A DNA stretch of 64,000 nt, from the NCBI GenBank assembly GCA_943736015.1, contig OX031062.1, positions 436,501 through 500,500 of the forward strand, written 5' to 3'. The notes under the pieces are model-generated. The model did no database searches and was not told the DNA's origin. It saw nothing but the letters and a program-made list of their open reading frames with translations. Shown piece by piece: positions 1 through 12,700 of the stretch; within the stretch, counting starts at the first letter, position 1; every line of letters begins with the position of its first letter. Source of the DNA: Tridacna crocea (taxonomy: Eukaryota; Mollusca; Bivalvia; Cardiida; Cardiidae). Both the position numbers and the translations under genes were made by a program.

Positions 1-557
1 TTTTTTCTCAAAATATGGGGCCATTTGATTGGTGGGCAAATGAGGTTAAACACTAAACCTGCAAAATGTTGAATACTATAATGACATCGCGAGTTTACAT
101 CATTTTACGTCATGAACCAGCAGTTTTACCGTGCTCTGCGTTATGATTGAAATGGACATTAAATAAATACGCAATGTTGGATTTACAAAAAGAAAGACCA
201 GTTAGTATTTTTTAAATGTATATTTGTTGTCAGTGATATTGAATCATACGGAATGAAGAGGTTTTTTTTTGTTTTCATGGAGGTATGAAAGAAACCTAGA
301 CCTAATCACACTTTTGTATGAAACCACTCGCGATGGCGAAGGCCAGATTCTTTCGATCCGCAAACAGTTTTCATTACAATACATGAAGGCTGACAGAAAT
401 CGAAAGTTTCTGTTATAGATTTCGTGCATGTCCAAGGACAGTCTACCTCATGTTTCATCCAGTTGTAATACAAAATGGAGGTAATGGATTCATAATACTG
501 TGATGGAATGCTTGGTGTTACTGCTTCACGAATTTGCTTTCATGTTTTCTTTTATAG
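1..557. other. Intron sequence upstream of the first visible receptor exon
   Basis: No exon, RNA gene or clear repeat recognised. The reading frame of the first exon enters in phase 2, so this must be intron. Confidence 0.6.
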
Positions 558-703
558 GAGAGCGCTGTACTTCAAGTACAACTGTTATCGGCCTATAGTC
601 GGCCAGTATGTTACCATCAGAAACTTTGACGATCCGGACCCGACCCACATAAGCGGAAATAACTTCCGGTTTGAAATTGCTGAGATAGAGGTCCTCGTAA
701 AAC
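558..703 (+). CDS. Receptor exon: end of a fucolectin (FTP)/F5-8C-like lectin domain
   Basis: The exon starts after TTTATAG (phase 2) and ends before GTATGT (phase 1). It codes for [20 protein letters not shown] and a following stretch ending [11 protein letters not shown] cysteine, then G-x-YVTI, then an acidic ExEV strand is the typical end of fucolectin-tachylectin-pentraxin domains, which bind fucose with Ca2+. The start of the domain must lie upstream of the window. A different donor at 697 (GTAAAA, phase 0) exists but would not match the phase of the next exon at 2240. Confidence 0.65.
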
Positions 704-3700
704 GTATGTCATTTCTTTAGCTCTTAACTAGACAATAGACCACTGAAACTCCATTGGTCAATCACAGAACACTAAACATGTTCAATTCTTGATCATCGAA
801 TACCGTCAGTAGAAAAAGCACATTTGTGCTATATTTAGTAACGGTGTCTAATGAAAATTTCGGTCTTTCGTGATAGACTAAAGAGACTTCACAGGTTTGT
901 GACTAGGCAACCACAAGCGTTTACCACACTTGAGAAGACATTTAGAAAACGTGACCAGTATTCTCTTTTTTCCCCACAGTGTTTTCAAAAAACTACTTTG
1001 ACAGGTTCTTGACAACACGGTATTGCTTATGAAAAGATAAGGAAGGATAAAACTTCTTGAACTCTTTTCTAAGGGGCTTCAAATAATGACATTTGTGTAT
1101 GAGGGAGTAGAATTTTGCGACCCTAAACCTTGTAACTAACATTTCCTAACTTCCCTACAATGTCTTCAAACATCTATTTGTCAGCCCAGCCTCGCTGAAC
1201 TTTCTTTCCAGCCTCTTAGGTCTGAAGCATGTGAGAAAATTAGTCGGTGGCTTGGAAAGAAATTGTGTCAGTACTGGGCTCGTATTCACCAACACTTCTG
1301 AAGAACAGCCTCAGCCTTATTCTCCAGAATTTTATACATTTGAAAGTAACACAACTTCTGATTGGCTAAACTAAATGGTTTAGCCAATCAGAAGTTGTGT
1401 TCCTTACAAATTTTGCAAACATTGGAGAATAAGACTAGGAATATTCTCAAGAACGGTTGGTGAATACGGGCCCAGGTCTAAGAAAGCAAGGAAACACATG
1501 AGTACGTCACTTATCGCCATATGACTTAAAATTGCCTTAAACACCAAAAGAAGCGACTAAACAAAACATTTTTGTCGTAGGCTTTAAAAACACTGAGGGT
1601 TATTTGATAAAATGTTAAATAAAGCAAAGCATTTTTAACGCAAAAGCCTTGAGCAAAGAGGACATGTATATAGAAAGCCCATTAAGGCTGTTGAGCTTAG
1701 GACAGAATTTAGGTTTCAAGTCTTGGATATATTGTATGCTGAATATTTAAACTGACAGGTCCCTTAACTTAACCCTTTCCCAAACAGTCCCTGGTTTTTA
1801 CGGGTCAGGAATAGAAGCCTTTTGAAAACATTGTAGGAAAAGGAGAAAATGCTGGTAACTAGCATTTTCTCCTTTTCCCACAATGTTTTCTACCCTATCA
1901 AATAGAAAAAAACATCTTTTTAGCGACTGTTAAGTTGTCATCTGCAGAATGCTATCAGGTTGGTGTGGTCCAAAATTTGCCTTTTGGGAAAGGGTTAACT
2001 GTGGCATACAATAAAACAGGCTTCAGAGTGCTCTTTAAATCAAAGTGACTTTTTCCAGTGCTGGAAAGACAGAAAAGACAATAAGTTAAAAAAAAATAGA
2101 ATTCTCTGCAGAATAAAGGAAAGTGTAGAACTAGGACCAGACTGCACGTCATGTTCAGTGTGATCTTGATTTTACACTATCCCGAGAAAGGCCGTCTGAT
2201 TTTGGTCAGTGTCATCAGCGAAAATAACATTTTTAACAGGTACGATCTGTAGAAGACGTATGGGTCTGGTATCTGGGGCAGTAAGGGACTTCCAACTTGG
2301 AGGTTCCACAGAAACAAACACGAACAGTTACGAAGATGGACGAATATTCAACGTGGGGGAAGGATGGTGCTCTGGACCAAATAGTCAATCATTTTTTGAG
2401 GTACATTTTCTATCCAAAATAACTAATCATACTCTGAGAAGTATTTTATTCCCAAACCGACCAACCATATTTTAGGTATATTTTCTTCCCCAAACGACCA
2501 ATCGTATTTTGAGGAACTTTTTTTCCGAAAACTTCCAATCATGTTTTGAGGAATATTTTCATCTCCAAACCACCAATCATATTTTGGGGAATGTTTTCTT
2601 CCCCGAACTAACCGTAATATTCCAAGAAAGATCTATATTTTCTTATAAAAACGACCAAACATATTTTGAGGCATGTTTTCTTGCCAAAAATCTTATTCCT
2701 CAAACGACCAATCATTTTTTGGAGAATGCTTTTTTCCCCAACCCACCAATCAAATTTTGAGGTATATTACTTTCTTAAAACGAGAAAGTATATTTTGTGG
2801 TATCTTTTCCCCCCCCCCAAACCGACCAATCACATTTTGAAGTATACTTTATTCCCAAAGCAGCACATCAAGCTACATATGAAGTTGATCTTTCCCTAAA
2901 CATGATCAAACTAATATATTACAATATTTTCTATCAAGAAATTGAAGTGATTTATGAGGCACAATAAATAATCCACGAGGGCAAAAACGCAAGTGATTTA
3001 TTCATTGCATCTCGTAAGTAATGACGATAAGCCACAATAGACAAAAGATTATTTCGATTCAAATATTACAACTCTTAATGAAAAGAAAACAGGTTCATAT
3101 TTAAAGTAAAAACGCGGATGCAGATTATATTCCACTGAATAACTTATTTATATAGAGTGACGTCACTCTGCGAGAATACGTACACAGAACAACGTAGAAT
3201 AGCGTATATATATAGTTACTTTACCCACGGATGAGGCGTTAAAATATAACTAGCCGAAACATGTTTGGTTTTATTTAGAATTCATTAAATTCATTACATT
3301 CAAAGGCGTGTGACGTTTTAATATATCAGTTTAACCACCAAACCTTGTGTCGGACCGGCATCTGCCGACCTGTTTTGTTTCTGTCTGTATATGTATATAT
3401 TCCATGTGCCTTTTTTTCAGAAATGTTATGGGTAAAGAAATGTCGCAATTTAGGCTGGAGGAATTTTTCCCCGTCACAGTGAATATTTTCCTCCTGCCGA
3501 AAATCTGGAACTACTTTTTTGTTCTATTTGAGATCGCTAGTTTTAAAAGGTGGCATTCGTTGACAAAATAATCAGAAGATATATAATATATAATTTTTTG
3601 CATCAGTTTGTGGTTAATGTGGGAAAATAATTGCCTCAAAAGGGAAAGGTCCGTGAAAATAACTCGTTATTTTCGTATACCTTTCCCTTTTTAGGCAAAT

Positions 3701-6700
3701 ATTTCCCCATATTAACCACAAGCTGATAAAATAAATTCTATAGAATAAGGTAGATTTTATCACGCTTTAGTTGCAATGTGTTTTTAAAGCCACGTTATGT
3801 TAGAATATATTATAAAGGCCTACAGATATTGATGTTGCTATACAATAAAACAAAGTTATACAAATCATTTTAACTGCTCATCACTAAACTACAAAGATTT
3901 CACAAATACAATTTTTTGGAATTGTACGGTTTATACACATATAATCCCTGATACACCCAAAAGTATGCACTGGCATTAAGTTGGACAAATATTTACTAAA
4001 ATCGTGAAGTTATGCTAACCTAAACTGCGTACAAAATATTTTGTGTGTGTGCAGTTAATTGACAGGCCGCCGAAAGGACCCAAGACGAAGCAAAGTTTCA
4101 AATCTGAGTTGTTCATTCGAGCTCGCAATATTCACAGGTTATGACGTGTATGGTTTCAACAAGAATTTATCTTTAAAACACATTCTTTGTGACTCTATCT
4201 CTGGTACTTTTTCCAAAAGGTGGATATGATTGTTCCAGTCGTAATTGATGGTATAGAGATTCAAGGCTCGAGAGACAGCGGTAACATAAACCTTGTCAGA
4301 GAGTTCTACCTTGAGTTTGGTGTGGAGGATGGAAAGTTTGTCAATTATACAACGCCTACGGGACAAACCAAGGTGATGCTTCCGTTGCTTGTTTAGCGAA
4401 ACGTTTGATAAATTGTCTTGGTTCTTTGAAAACAAAACTCGGGTTTGCTATATCTGAAAAAGTAACAACCAAGGTCAACCTCTGGAACGATGATTTTGTA
4501 ACATTTTGTTTTTTTTAAGTCATTATCTACCTGTATGTTGTCAGATTGATAGTTGGTGTATTAACTCGAATAGTTAATTTGTGGAATGTTCTATTGTTTT
4601 ACAATGAAGATATTCCATGAAAATATTATTTTCGACTTAGTTCAAGATACCAGAAGTCAATACCTTGAAGACAGCTTTGGATTTAGCACTGCCAAAAAGG
4701 TTTAGGAAATCATAGTCAGGTGCTTTATTTGTCATGAAGTAGTTTCTGAAGTATCGGGCAAGCACAAATTACATTTAACACGAAGATGAGATTGGGTTTA
4801 ATTATTTCGAAGAAAAGGTTGAGGTATCTACAAAGCCTTGTCGTCTACATTGTCATCTGCGCCATCGTCATGCCAAAACATTGTTACCATTCTCGCAAAA
4901 CGTGATCATATGGGAACTGCGAAAAGTGTCGACCCTGGTCAGACTGGGCGGATTGTGCACGCTTACCATAATCAAAACTTTTCACTTGATGAAAATCGGT
5001 CATTCCACCTTATTTTACAATCATTTTTGAACTTTTAACTTAAACCGGCCTTTAATTTCTTTGATCTGTTTTCATGTAATTGACGTACGAAATTCCCAGG
5101 TTGTCTCTTTTCCCGCGACGAGTCACATTTACATTTAATAGTATCTCTGTCATTAATGAAAATTGCTTCAACGTCGGAACACTTCTTAATTATCAAAACA
5201 GAAACTCATACAACAGTACGTAACTATCAAAATATTTTTGACTCAGTTTCTTTCGACTAAGAATTTTCACTGCATATTAATCTAACTCTAAAAGAATCTG
5301 AAGCATACCGTAGGTACTCGTATGCGTTGCCCTTCTTTTGCTTTCTCTAGATTTCATTTATTATATTTTCAGATTTTCAGAACCGATCAAAATGCACCAC
5401 TAGAAATGCTTATCAGGTATATGTTTCAAAAACCATTTGTTGCACGAAAATTGCGGCTACAAATTGTCAAGCCTACGAATGATGTTTGTTTAAAACTCGA
5501 AGTGATTGGGTGTCCGAAAAGAGGTGAGAGTATTTTATAGTTTATTTCTTTTGAATTTATTTCATGATAATGAAGTATTTTCACAACTCATATGTAGTAA
5601 GACGATATGTCTTTTTCATTAGAATTCTGTCGAGCCCCAGCCTTGTGCCGGTGAACCTAGGATATACATGAATAAGCGAGGTGTCGCAATGAAGTAATTA
5701 AGATAGTGTTAAAAGTAGCGTAAAACACCCTTCAACCAACCAACCAACCAACCAACCAACCAACCAATCAAACAACCAGTTGATTGATTAGTCTGTCAAA
5801 GATAAATAACATATTACTTTTCAGTTGTTCGAGATCTGTATTGTAAAGATGATGACGTCACTACATACGGATACGAGGCAGTGACAAATACCGTATTTTG
5901 GATAGAAAAAATTCCGAGGTTCTACAACCTCACCGTGGATCAATGTCTTGATCTTTGTGATGGCACGCAGAACTGTATTGGCACACTACACAGCAACAAT
6001 TGGTGTTCCCTGACCGCCTCCTCGCGATACAATCCTCACTACCAACAATGGGTCGTGAAGAAACTGGACGAGCTAGACAGTAGAACTTTTACAAAGCTAT
6101 GTGTTAAAGGTATTTAGTTCTAATTGTGTCAATCCACTCATTTCTTTCTACATTAAACATAGAGTGAAATTCACAATCTTTGACCCTCTACTGTACCTTT
6201 GTTACCAATTCCACAGCATTGGTGTTTGTTTCTTTCAGTTGAAGTACACCAGATGCTGAAAAAATGTTACCTCAACTGTTTTGCCTTTTAAGCTATTTCC
6301 TTTCAAGCGCACAAGGTACCATTTAAAACATTTACGTGATTAAAGACACTTCCTGGTGGTAGATAATGTTCTGTTTTTGTGGACATAGGCAGAAATAGTG
6401 TCCCAAGAATGAACAATCTTGCAGTCAGTTCCCACAAAGATCATCAAATGAACACCAGAAACATGTTCTAAACCTGTTAGTGTATGTGTGAGTTATTCCT
6501 TTTCACTCTCTGTTTTATATTCAGCTTCGGTTATCTTTTCTTCACATCCAGCCTCTGTTAAATCATGCTTACTGGTTGTACACTTTGTTAGAGTTGTACA
6601 TATCATGCATATATCACCTGTTACTTTCTATTGTAACTGATATTAAGCCAATGTTGAATTTTCTGCTAGTTATACAAGGTGTACAATAGATATCATTGTG

Positions 6701-9700
6701 TATAATTTAGCACTTACCTTCTACTATCCCTTTCATATTCGGGCTCGGTTATCATGTTTCCTGATCACACACGGTGCAAGAAGTGTGTTTATCATGTTTA
6801 TTACAGCCTTTACTTCTATTTTTGAGTCGCCTGTTTAGCTCTCATTGTTATCGTCCTGATCTATGGGGTGACGTAAGCATACCTCCGGCCTTGTACTGCT
6901 TCCTGTCCCAAGTTCCGGTTTACGAGATAAAACAGTTTTCTAATAATTCGGTGAACAACCTAGTTTTTTTCTGTTGTAAATAATTTACAATTGTGCCTTT
7001 GTGATAATGAATATGTCTATAAAGACTGAGCTGTTTAACGGTTCAAACCTTTGAAACAATAATTTCGTCCACAAGGGTACACATTAGCCTGATGTCTCTG
7101 TAAGACATCATCTCTAAAAATAGCGCATTACGTATATGTAAAAATAGCTGCCCCGAACTAAACAAGTCTGCGGACACGCTGAGAAATCTTCAACTACAAT
7201 TAAGCATCTTTTCTGCTTCTATTTTTGGACAATTTTCAGTGAAAATTGTTTGATAATTACTTATTAGAAGTACAATCTAACTCTTACAATCTTACAATCC
7301 TAACTGCAAGCCTTATTTCAATTCAACGCTCAACCTGTGATCGGACAGAGAAAGGCGATGCCGAGTTAGCATATTGCTTTTTTTCTCAACTGTAGGCTAA
7401 TTTTTTTAACGAATTTATAACGACATGGAATGGTTGCATTGCCTTCTTAGACATTCTTACACGTTGCTTAATCCCAGCTTTTTAATCTAGACTTTAGATA
7501 CTTTGCACATCCATATTCTAGGTGCACCAGAGATCGTACATAGCGTATGCAATGTACACGGTTCTAGGCTGTACCAAGTTAGCGCTTTGCAGGTGTTTTC
7601 TGGAATGTAGCTTTGCGACAAATATAGATCTTGTAATCACGTGACGTATAAACGTCATTAGCACCACGGAAATCTTTATGAATTTACATATTTATGAATC
7701 AGTCGCTGAACCGGCCTTTACTTTCAGCGTGCACTGACCTATGTAGAGAGAGTGCTCTGAAGTTTACTATATTTAATTGGTTTTTGTTCATAAAGACAGC
7801 CAAATTTGTTAAAGTCTGCTGTTTTTTTTTTTCAATGAGCGATTAACTTAGATCTAGTATTTATTAAACAACAATTTATTAGTGCGGGCGTTAGAGAGCA
7901 AGGTGCTTTTGTAACTGCCAAAATCTGAATTTACACTACTCAGTTCTAACAACCAGCAATCTGAGAAATTGACTTTTTACTCCGCTATTATTCAAATATA
8001 ATAGAACGGATCAGTGTTTACCCGCTCGAACAACAAGTTCTTTATTGGAGTGTTTGCAATCTTGTGAAGGGTTTTTGTAAAGGGTAATAAAGCGAATCGC
8101 AAACATTTAATTTACACCAAAGCAATATACATGTAGACAATTTTCGATTGGTGTAGAAGCACTATAATCCCTGGGACGTTATAAAACGCAGACAAATATT
8201 AAAGGCTGATGATCATGCTGTTGGGTTATAGATTTTATTGAGTTGTAGCAGCCACATTCATAGAGTCCATTGCAGGTCAAAACCTCAACCTGGACAACAA
8301 CAAAAACAAATTATTTCCAAAGGACAGGTAGATCACTGAGTCAAATATTTGTTTGTGCTCCAAAGGCTACAGTTCAGTCCAATGATCATGAAATTGCCCG
8401 GCTGTTTGTCTCAATAATTTCTTTGACAAAACTGAATATAGGTCGCCTGGGGATAAAAGAAAAAGCCTAAGGTTGTCATTAGGTCAAATCAGACGAAACC
8501 GTAATAGAGCTGTAGAATCCATTTATGTTCAGTGTAATACAAGTTTATGAAACTTTGACAGACTGCTAAGATTAGATATGAGCGAGGTGCAAAAGGGCAT
8601 TTTTTGTCTAAAAGTATGTCACTAGATCCTATACCAGAAGATAATCTGGTCTTTATTTGTAAAGGGTTGTTGTCTGTGAGTAAAAAACGTTGAACTTATT
8701 AAAGCTGGTCCTGGTGCCTAAATTTTAATTTCCACCACATTTTTTTAAATGTAAATTTTGATACGGATATTTTGAATTTTAGGATGACAACTCAGAAATA
8801 TGCTTGCATATAATACTGTCTTGTGGTTAAGTTATTTTGTATCTTGAATGCTTTTAATAGATTACAACAAAAAAGGGTGAAAACTTCTAACCCATTACCC
8901 TACAGGCGACTCTCAGGACTATCAGTCCTTTGATTAACTCCCTGCTTCGGTTATCATGGTTGCTGTTTATGCATCGTGTAAAAGTTGTGGATATTATGCC
9001 TATTTTAACCTGTACTATCTATTCTGACCTTTGTTCAGCCTCGGTTATCATTTTTGCTGGTTTTATACACAGTATGATACATAGAGGATAATCAACTGGT
9101 TATTTTTGATATGAAAAGATATCTCACGAGGGTGTGTTGTTAGGTGTTAAAAAACGAGTGCGCAGCTCGAGTTTTTTTAAGCCTTACGACCCATCCGAGT
9201 GAGATATTTTTCATATAAAAAATAAACGGTTGATTATTCTATTTATAATATACTTTATTAACATTACTATTTTTAATTTTTCGTTTGAAAAACAACAAAA
9301 ACTCTCTATTTATAAGTGCTTAACAAAAAAAAGTAGTTCCTAAATTACGGCAGGAAGTGAAAGTTAATATCGTCACTAATGATGATATCAAAATTTATTA
9401 CACTGGGAAATTCCAGGATATCACTGCTAAGTATATAATAATTTATATTCTCTCCAATATTTAGACTCGGTTATCATTGTATACAAGTTGTGGAGATCAT
9501 GTACATTTCAGCCTTTATTCTCTATTCTTATTTTTATATTTTGCCTTGAATATCATATTTGCAGGTTAAACACCGAGTAAAAGTATGTATATTTCGGCAA
9601 TTAACTTTTATTCTAACATTATTATTATACTGCAAAGAAATTTCTCGTGAACTGATTGGTTAATATGCCGGTAACATATATATCATGTACCGTCTGGCAA

Positions 9701-12700
9701 AAACTATGTAAAGCCAGTTTCCCTTTTGAGTGCCCCGTAAACATCACTACACGTGCAACATCCAAAATGACGGCGTCGATCGATCACAAGACTGCACGTT
9801 GATGCAACAAACTGCACGTTTTAGTGACATCAGTTTCCGGTAACGTCAGTTTTCATTGAATTGGGGCACTCTGAAGGGAATTTCTATTGCGTCAGCATAC
9901 TCGATTCGTGAGATTATAAAACATGAAAATTTCGCTTAACGCGCTTTGAAAGGGTAAAACTTTGCAGTATAATGAATTCGTTGTACGGTCAGGTGGTAGG
10001 GGACTTGGAAACGTGATTCACCACAGCCGTGAACAAGTCTCCAAGTCCCCTGCCACCTGACTATACAACTAATAATTTTTCACTCTCTTGCACTCCGGAT
10101 CATTACATTCACCTCTGTAGTGGGCTCAGAAAGTAATTCGTCATTACGTCATATTTTTGTCACATGACCATAACTCAAAATGCCTACACAAACGCTGGTA
10201 AAAGAAAGACCAATATCGATTGTTTCGTGTGCTGTTCAAACAGCATGGGACCAGTCAGACTTAGTGATAGGAAATGAACAAAAGAGGGATTTCCTGAAAA
10301 GCCTACATATCTTTAAAGGACGATAACTTGATGTTTAATCGTTCAAACTTAGATCCAGCGGTGTGCCAAATCAGTTGTCATCATTCAAGGGCGCAGCCAT
10401 TTTTGTTAAAATCGGCGTAAGATTCTGAAAAGTGAAGAGGCTCGAAAATAATAGTTCCATTTTATACAGGTAAATTCATCAGTTTGAACGCACCTATAAT
10501 GTATCTAGAATCATATTTCCTTTGTCTAACTTACAATTTTACATACAGGTATGAAACAGTTAAACAGTAACAAAACATCTTTTTCCTCGGTTTGACAAGA
10601 TTTTTGTCATTTAGCCCATCGCAGAGATGTATGTGAGGTAACGAACGACAACTCTGCTCGGAGATTGATAATTTTTAGCCTCGTTTATCATATCTGCTGG
10701 TTGTAAAACGGTTATCATGTTTATTTCAGACATAGCTGACTATACAAAGTGTAACAGCATCATTATGGAGCCGACGGTTTTAGTTTCACCTTCCTATCCG
10801 CTGTACTATGGTATGTTACTAGATTGTCATTGGGAGATACATTTTCCGGAAGGGTCCTTTGTACGGGTAGAAATACAGGATCTGTACTTACCAAAGCCTG
10901 TCTCAACCACAGAACTCAGAGAGGTACAGTGTGGTCTTTCCTAGGATTGAATTAAGTGATTTATGAACATGTTATCCTGAAACTTCTGGAAGGGCAAGTG
11001 TGTTTGGAATGCTGGTCAATCCCTTTTTGAAACTCTTTACGACTTCAATCTAATTTGTGTAAGGATTTACTTTTTTTCGGACGGCGTTTCCATCAAAACA
11101 AAAACAATACAACAAATCTCCGTAGTTGCTCTATTGAGAGTTTCAAGATAGGCCATATGAATTTTTTGTATTTTCTAGAACAGTTTCTGGTCATGTAATT
11201 AACCCTTACAGGATGTTACACTCGTGTTCACAATATATTGAATTTATTTAACTCGTTATCTATAAGTAGAAAAAAGTCGACAAACCTTGTTTAAATCTTG
11301 TTGATAACTTGTCTAATAATTCAAATACGTACAAGGCCCTATTTTTCTTACAACCATTGATAAATCTACCACTTCTTTCAAACAGGAAATCAAATCATAC
11401 GTTATTATTGATTTGGAAAATCAACAAAATCAGTGTTTTCTCTTTTGTCCAGTAAGATTGGAAAATCATTGTTTTTTAGGGGGTTTAAAAGATATGGGAT
11501 CGTTTGGTGAAGGGTTGCATAAGGGACCTTGTCCTAAACTTCCTTTTCCTTGTAGATCGGGTACTATGACGTCAGTATAGGCAGCTGCACAGACCAGTTA
11601 ATGCTCGACAATCTTATCATTGACCATACAAATCAACATGGCTACAGCCGCTCTCTACTGGTGTCCGAGTCCAACCACTTGGTTATTCAACTGAAGTCCT
11701 GTGCTAGGTACGCCGTAGCAGATGATCTAAGTGGGTTTAGAATGGTTATTTCACAATCAGGTAAATACAATATCAAACTTTTAGCACAGGCACTACCTAA
11801 ACAACGTCACCATAATGCTGGTGCCAAAACATTGTTGCAGTTAGTTTTCAGAGAATATTTTAAGTCTAAAAAGGAACAAAAGCATGTGTTTGTTACCTGC
11901 CTCTATTGTATATTCCCCTTTTTATACAAGTAGTCCGAACTTGAAATAAATATCTCCAGATGTTGTAAAGATATTATAAAATTTCAAAGTTTTGTTTTTA
12001 CATGACGACATCTATGACGACGCTGCAGACGGAGTAGACGTCGACGGTAAGGCTTTGGCAATAACTCGACGTTTTCTCCAAAAACAGCCGAGTTAACTCG
12101 CTGGAAAGCGATATAAACTTTCGATTCTCTTGAGAGATCATTCATAACATACCGAATATATAAGGAAAATATCTGCATCCCTGAACATTTCCTTACTTTC
12201 CGAGGAAAAAGAACTGTATACTGATTTTTTTTCTTGGTATCACTTTAACCCTTTACCAAACAACAAAATTTTAGACTGGTTCAAATTGAAAGCACTTGCA
12301 GACGACAGATTAAACGTAAATCGAAAATTGAAATTCCAGCAGGGTAGAAAACATTGTGGCAAAAGGAGAAAATGCTGGGTACTAGCATTTTCTCCTTTTC
12401 CTACAATGTTTCAAAAGGCTTCTTTCTCAGGGTCGTAAAAAACAGGGATTGTTTGGTAAAGGCTTAACAAATAAGTTTACAGAAAATACATGTTTAGAGA
12501 AAATGAAAAAAAAATCGTATCTGACAATATCAAATACAGTCCTTAAGTGAATGGTGTCTTAGCCCACTTAAGAAATGCTTTCAGATTTACGCCACATTTG
12601 ATTGGTTAAAATTTTACTCCACGCGTAATATTAACCCGCCGTTTATATGAAAAATGTTTTTGCAAACTTTACCGGTATTTGTTTAGATTTCAAATGGCAT

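Larger units (their letters stand above)
6110..10729. other. Large receptor intron, repeats only
   Basis: Between the PAN and CUB-1 exons. It holds a hairpin repeat (9105-9440), a TA-flanked MITE (9630-9967) and the 590-bp repeat (10079-10671). From 6110 to 9100 I see no exon, gene or clear structure; phases on both sides (1-1) allow a missed symmetric exon but none was found. Confidence 0.6.

Noticed and set aside
4139-4435. 98-codon open frame on the minus strand
   Set aside because: It is antisense to the middle exon of the F5/8C domain (4220-4372), which has matching splice borders, phase and domain content.
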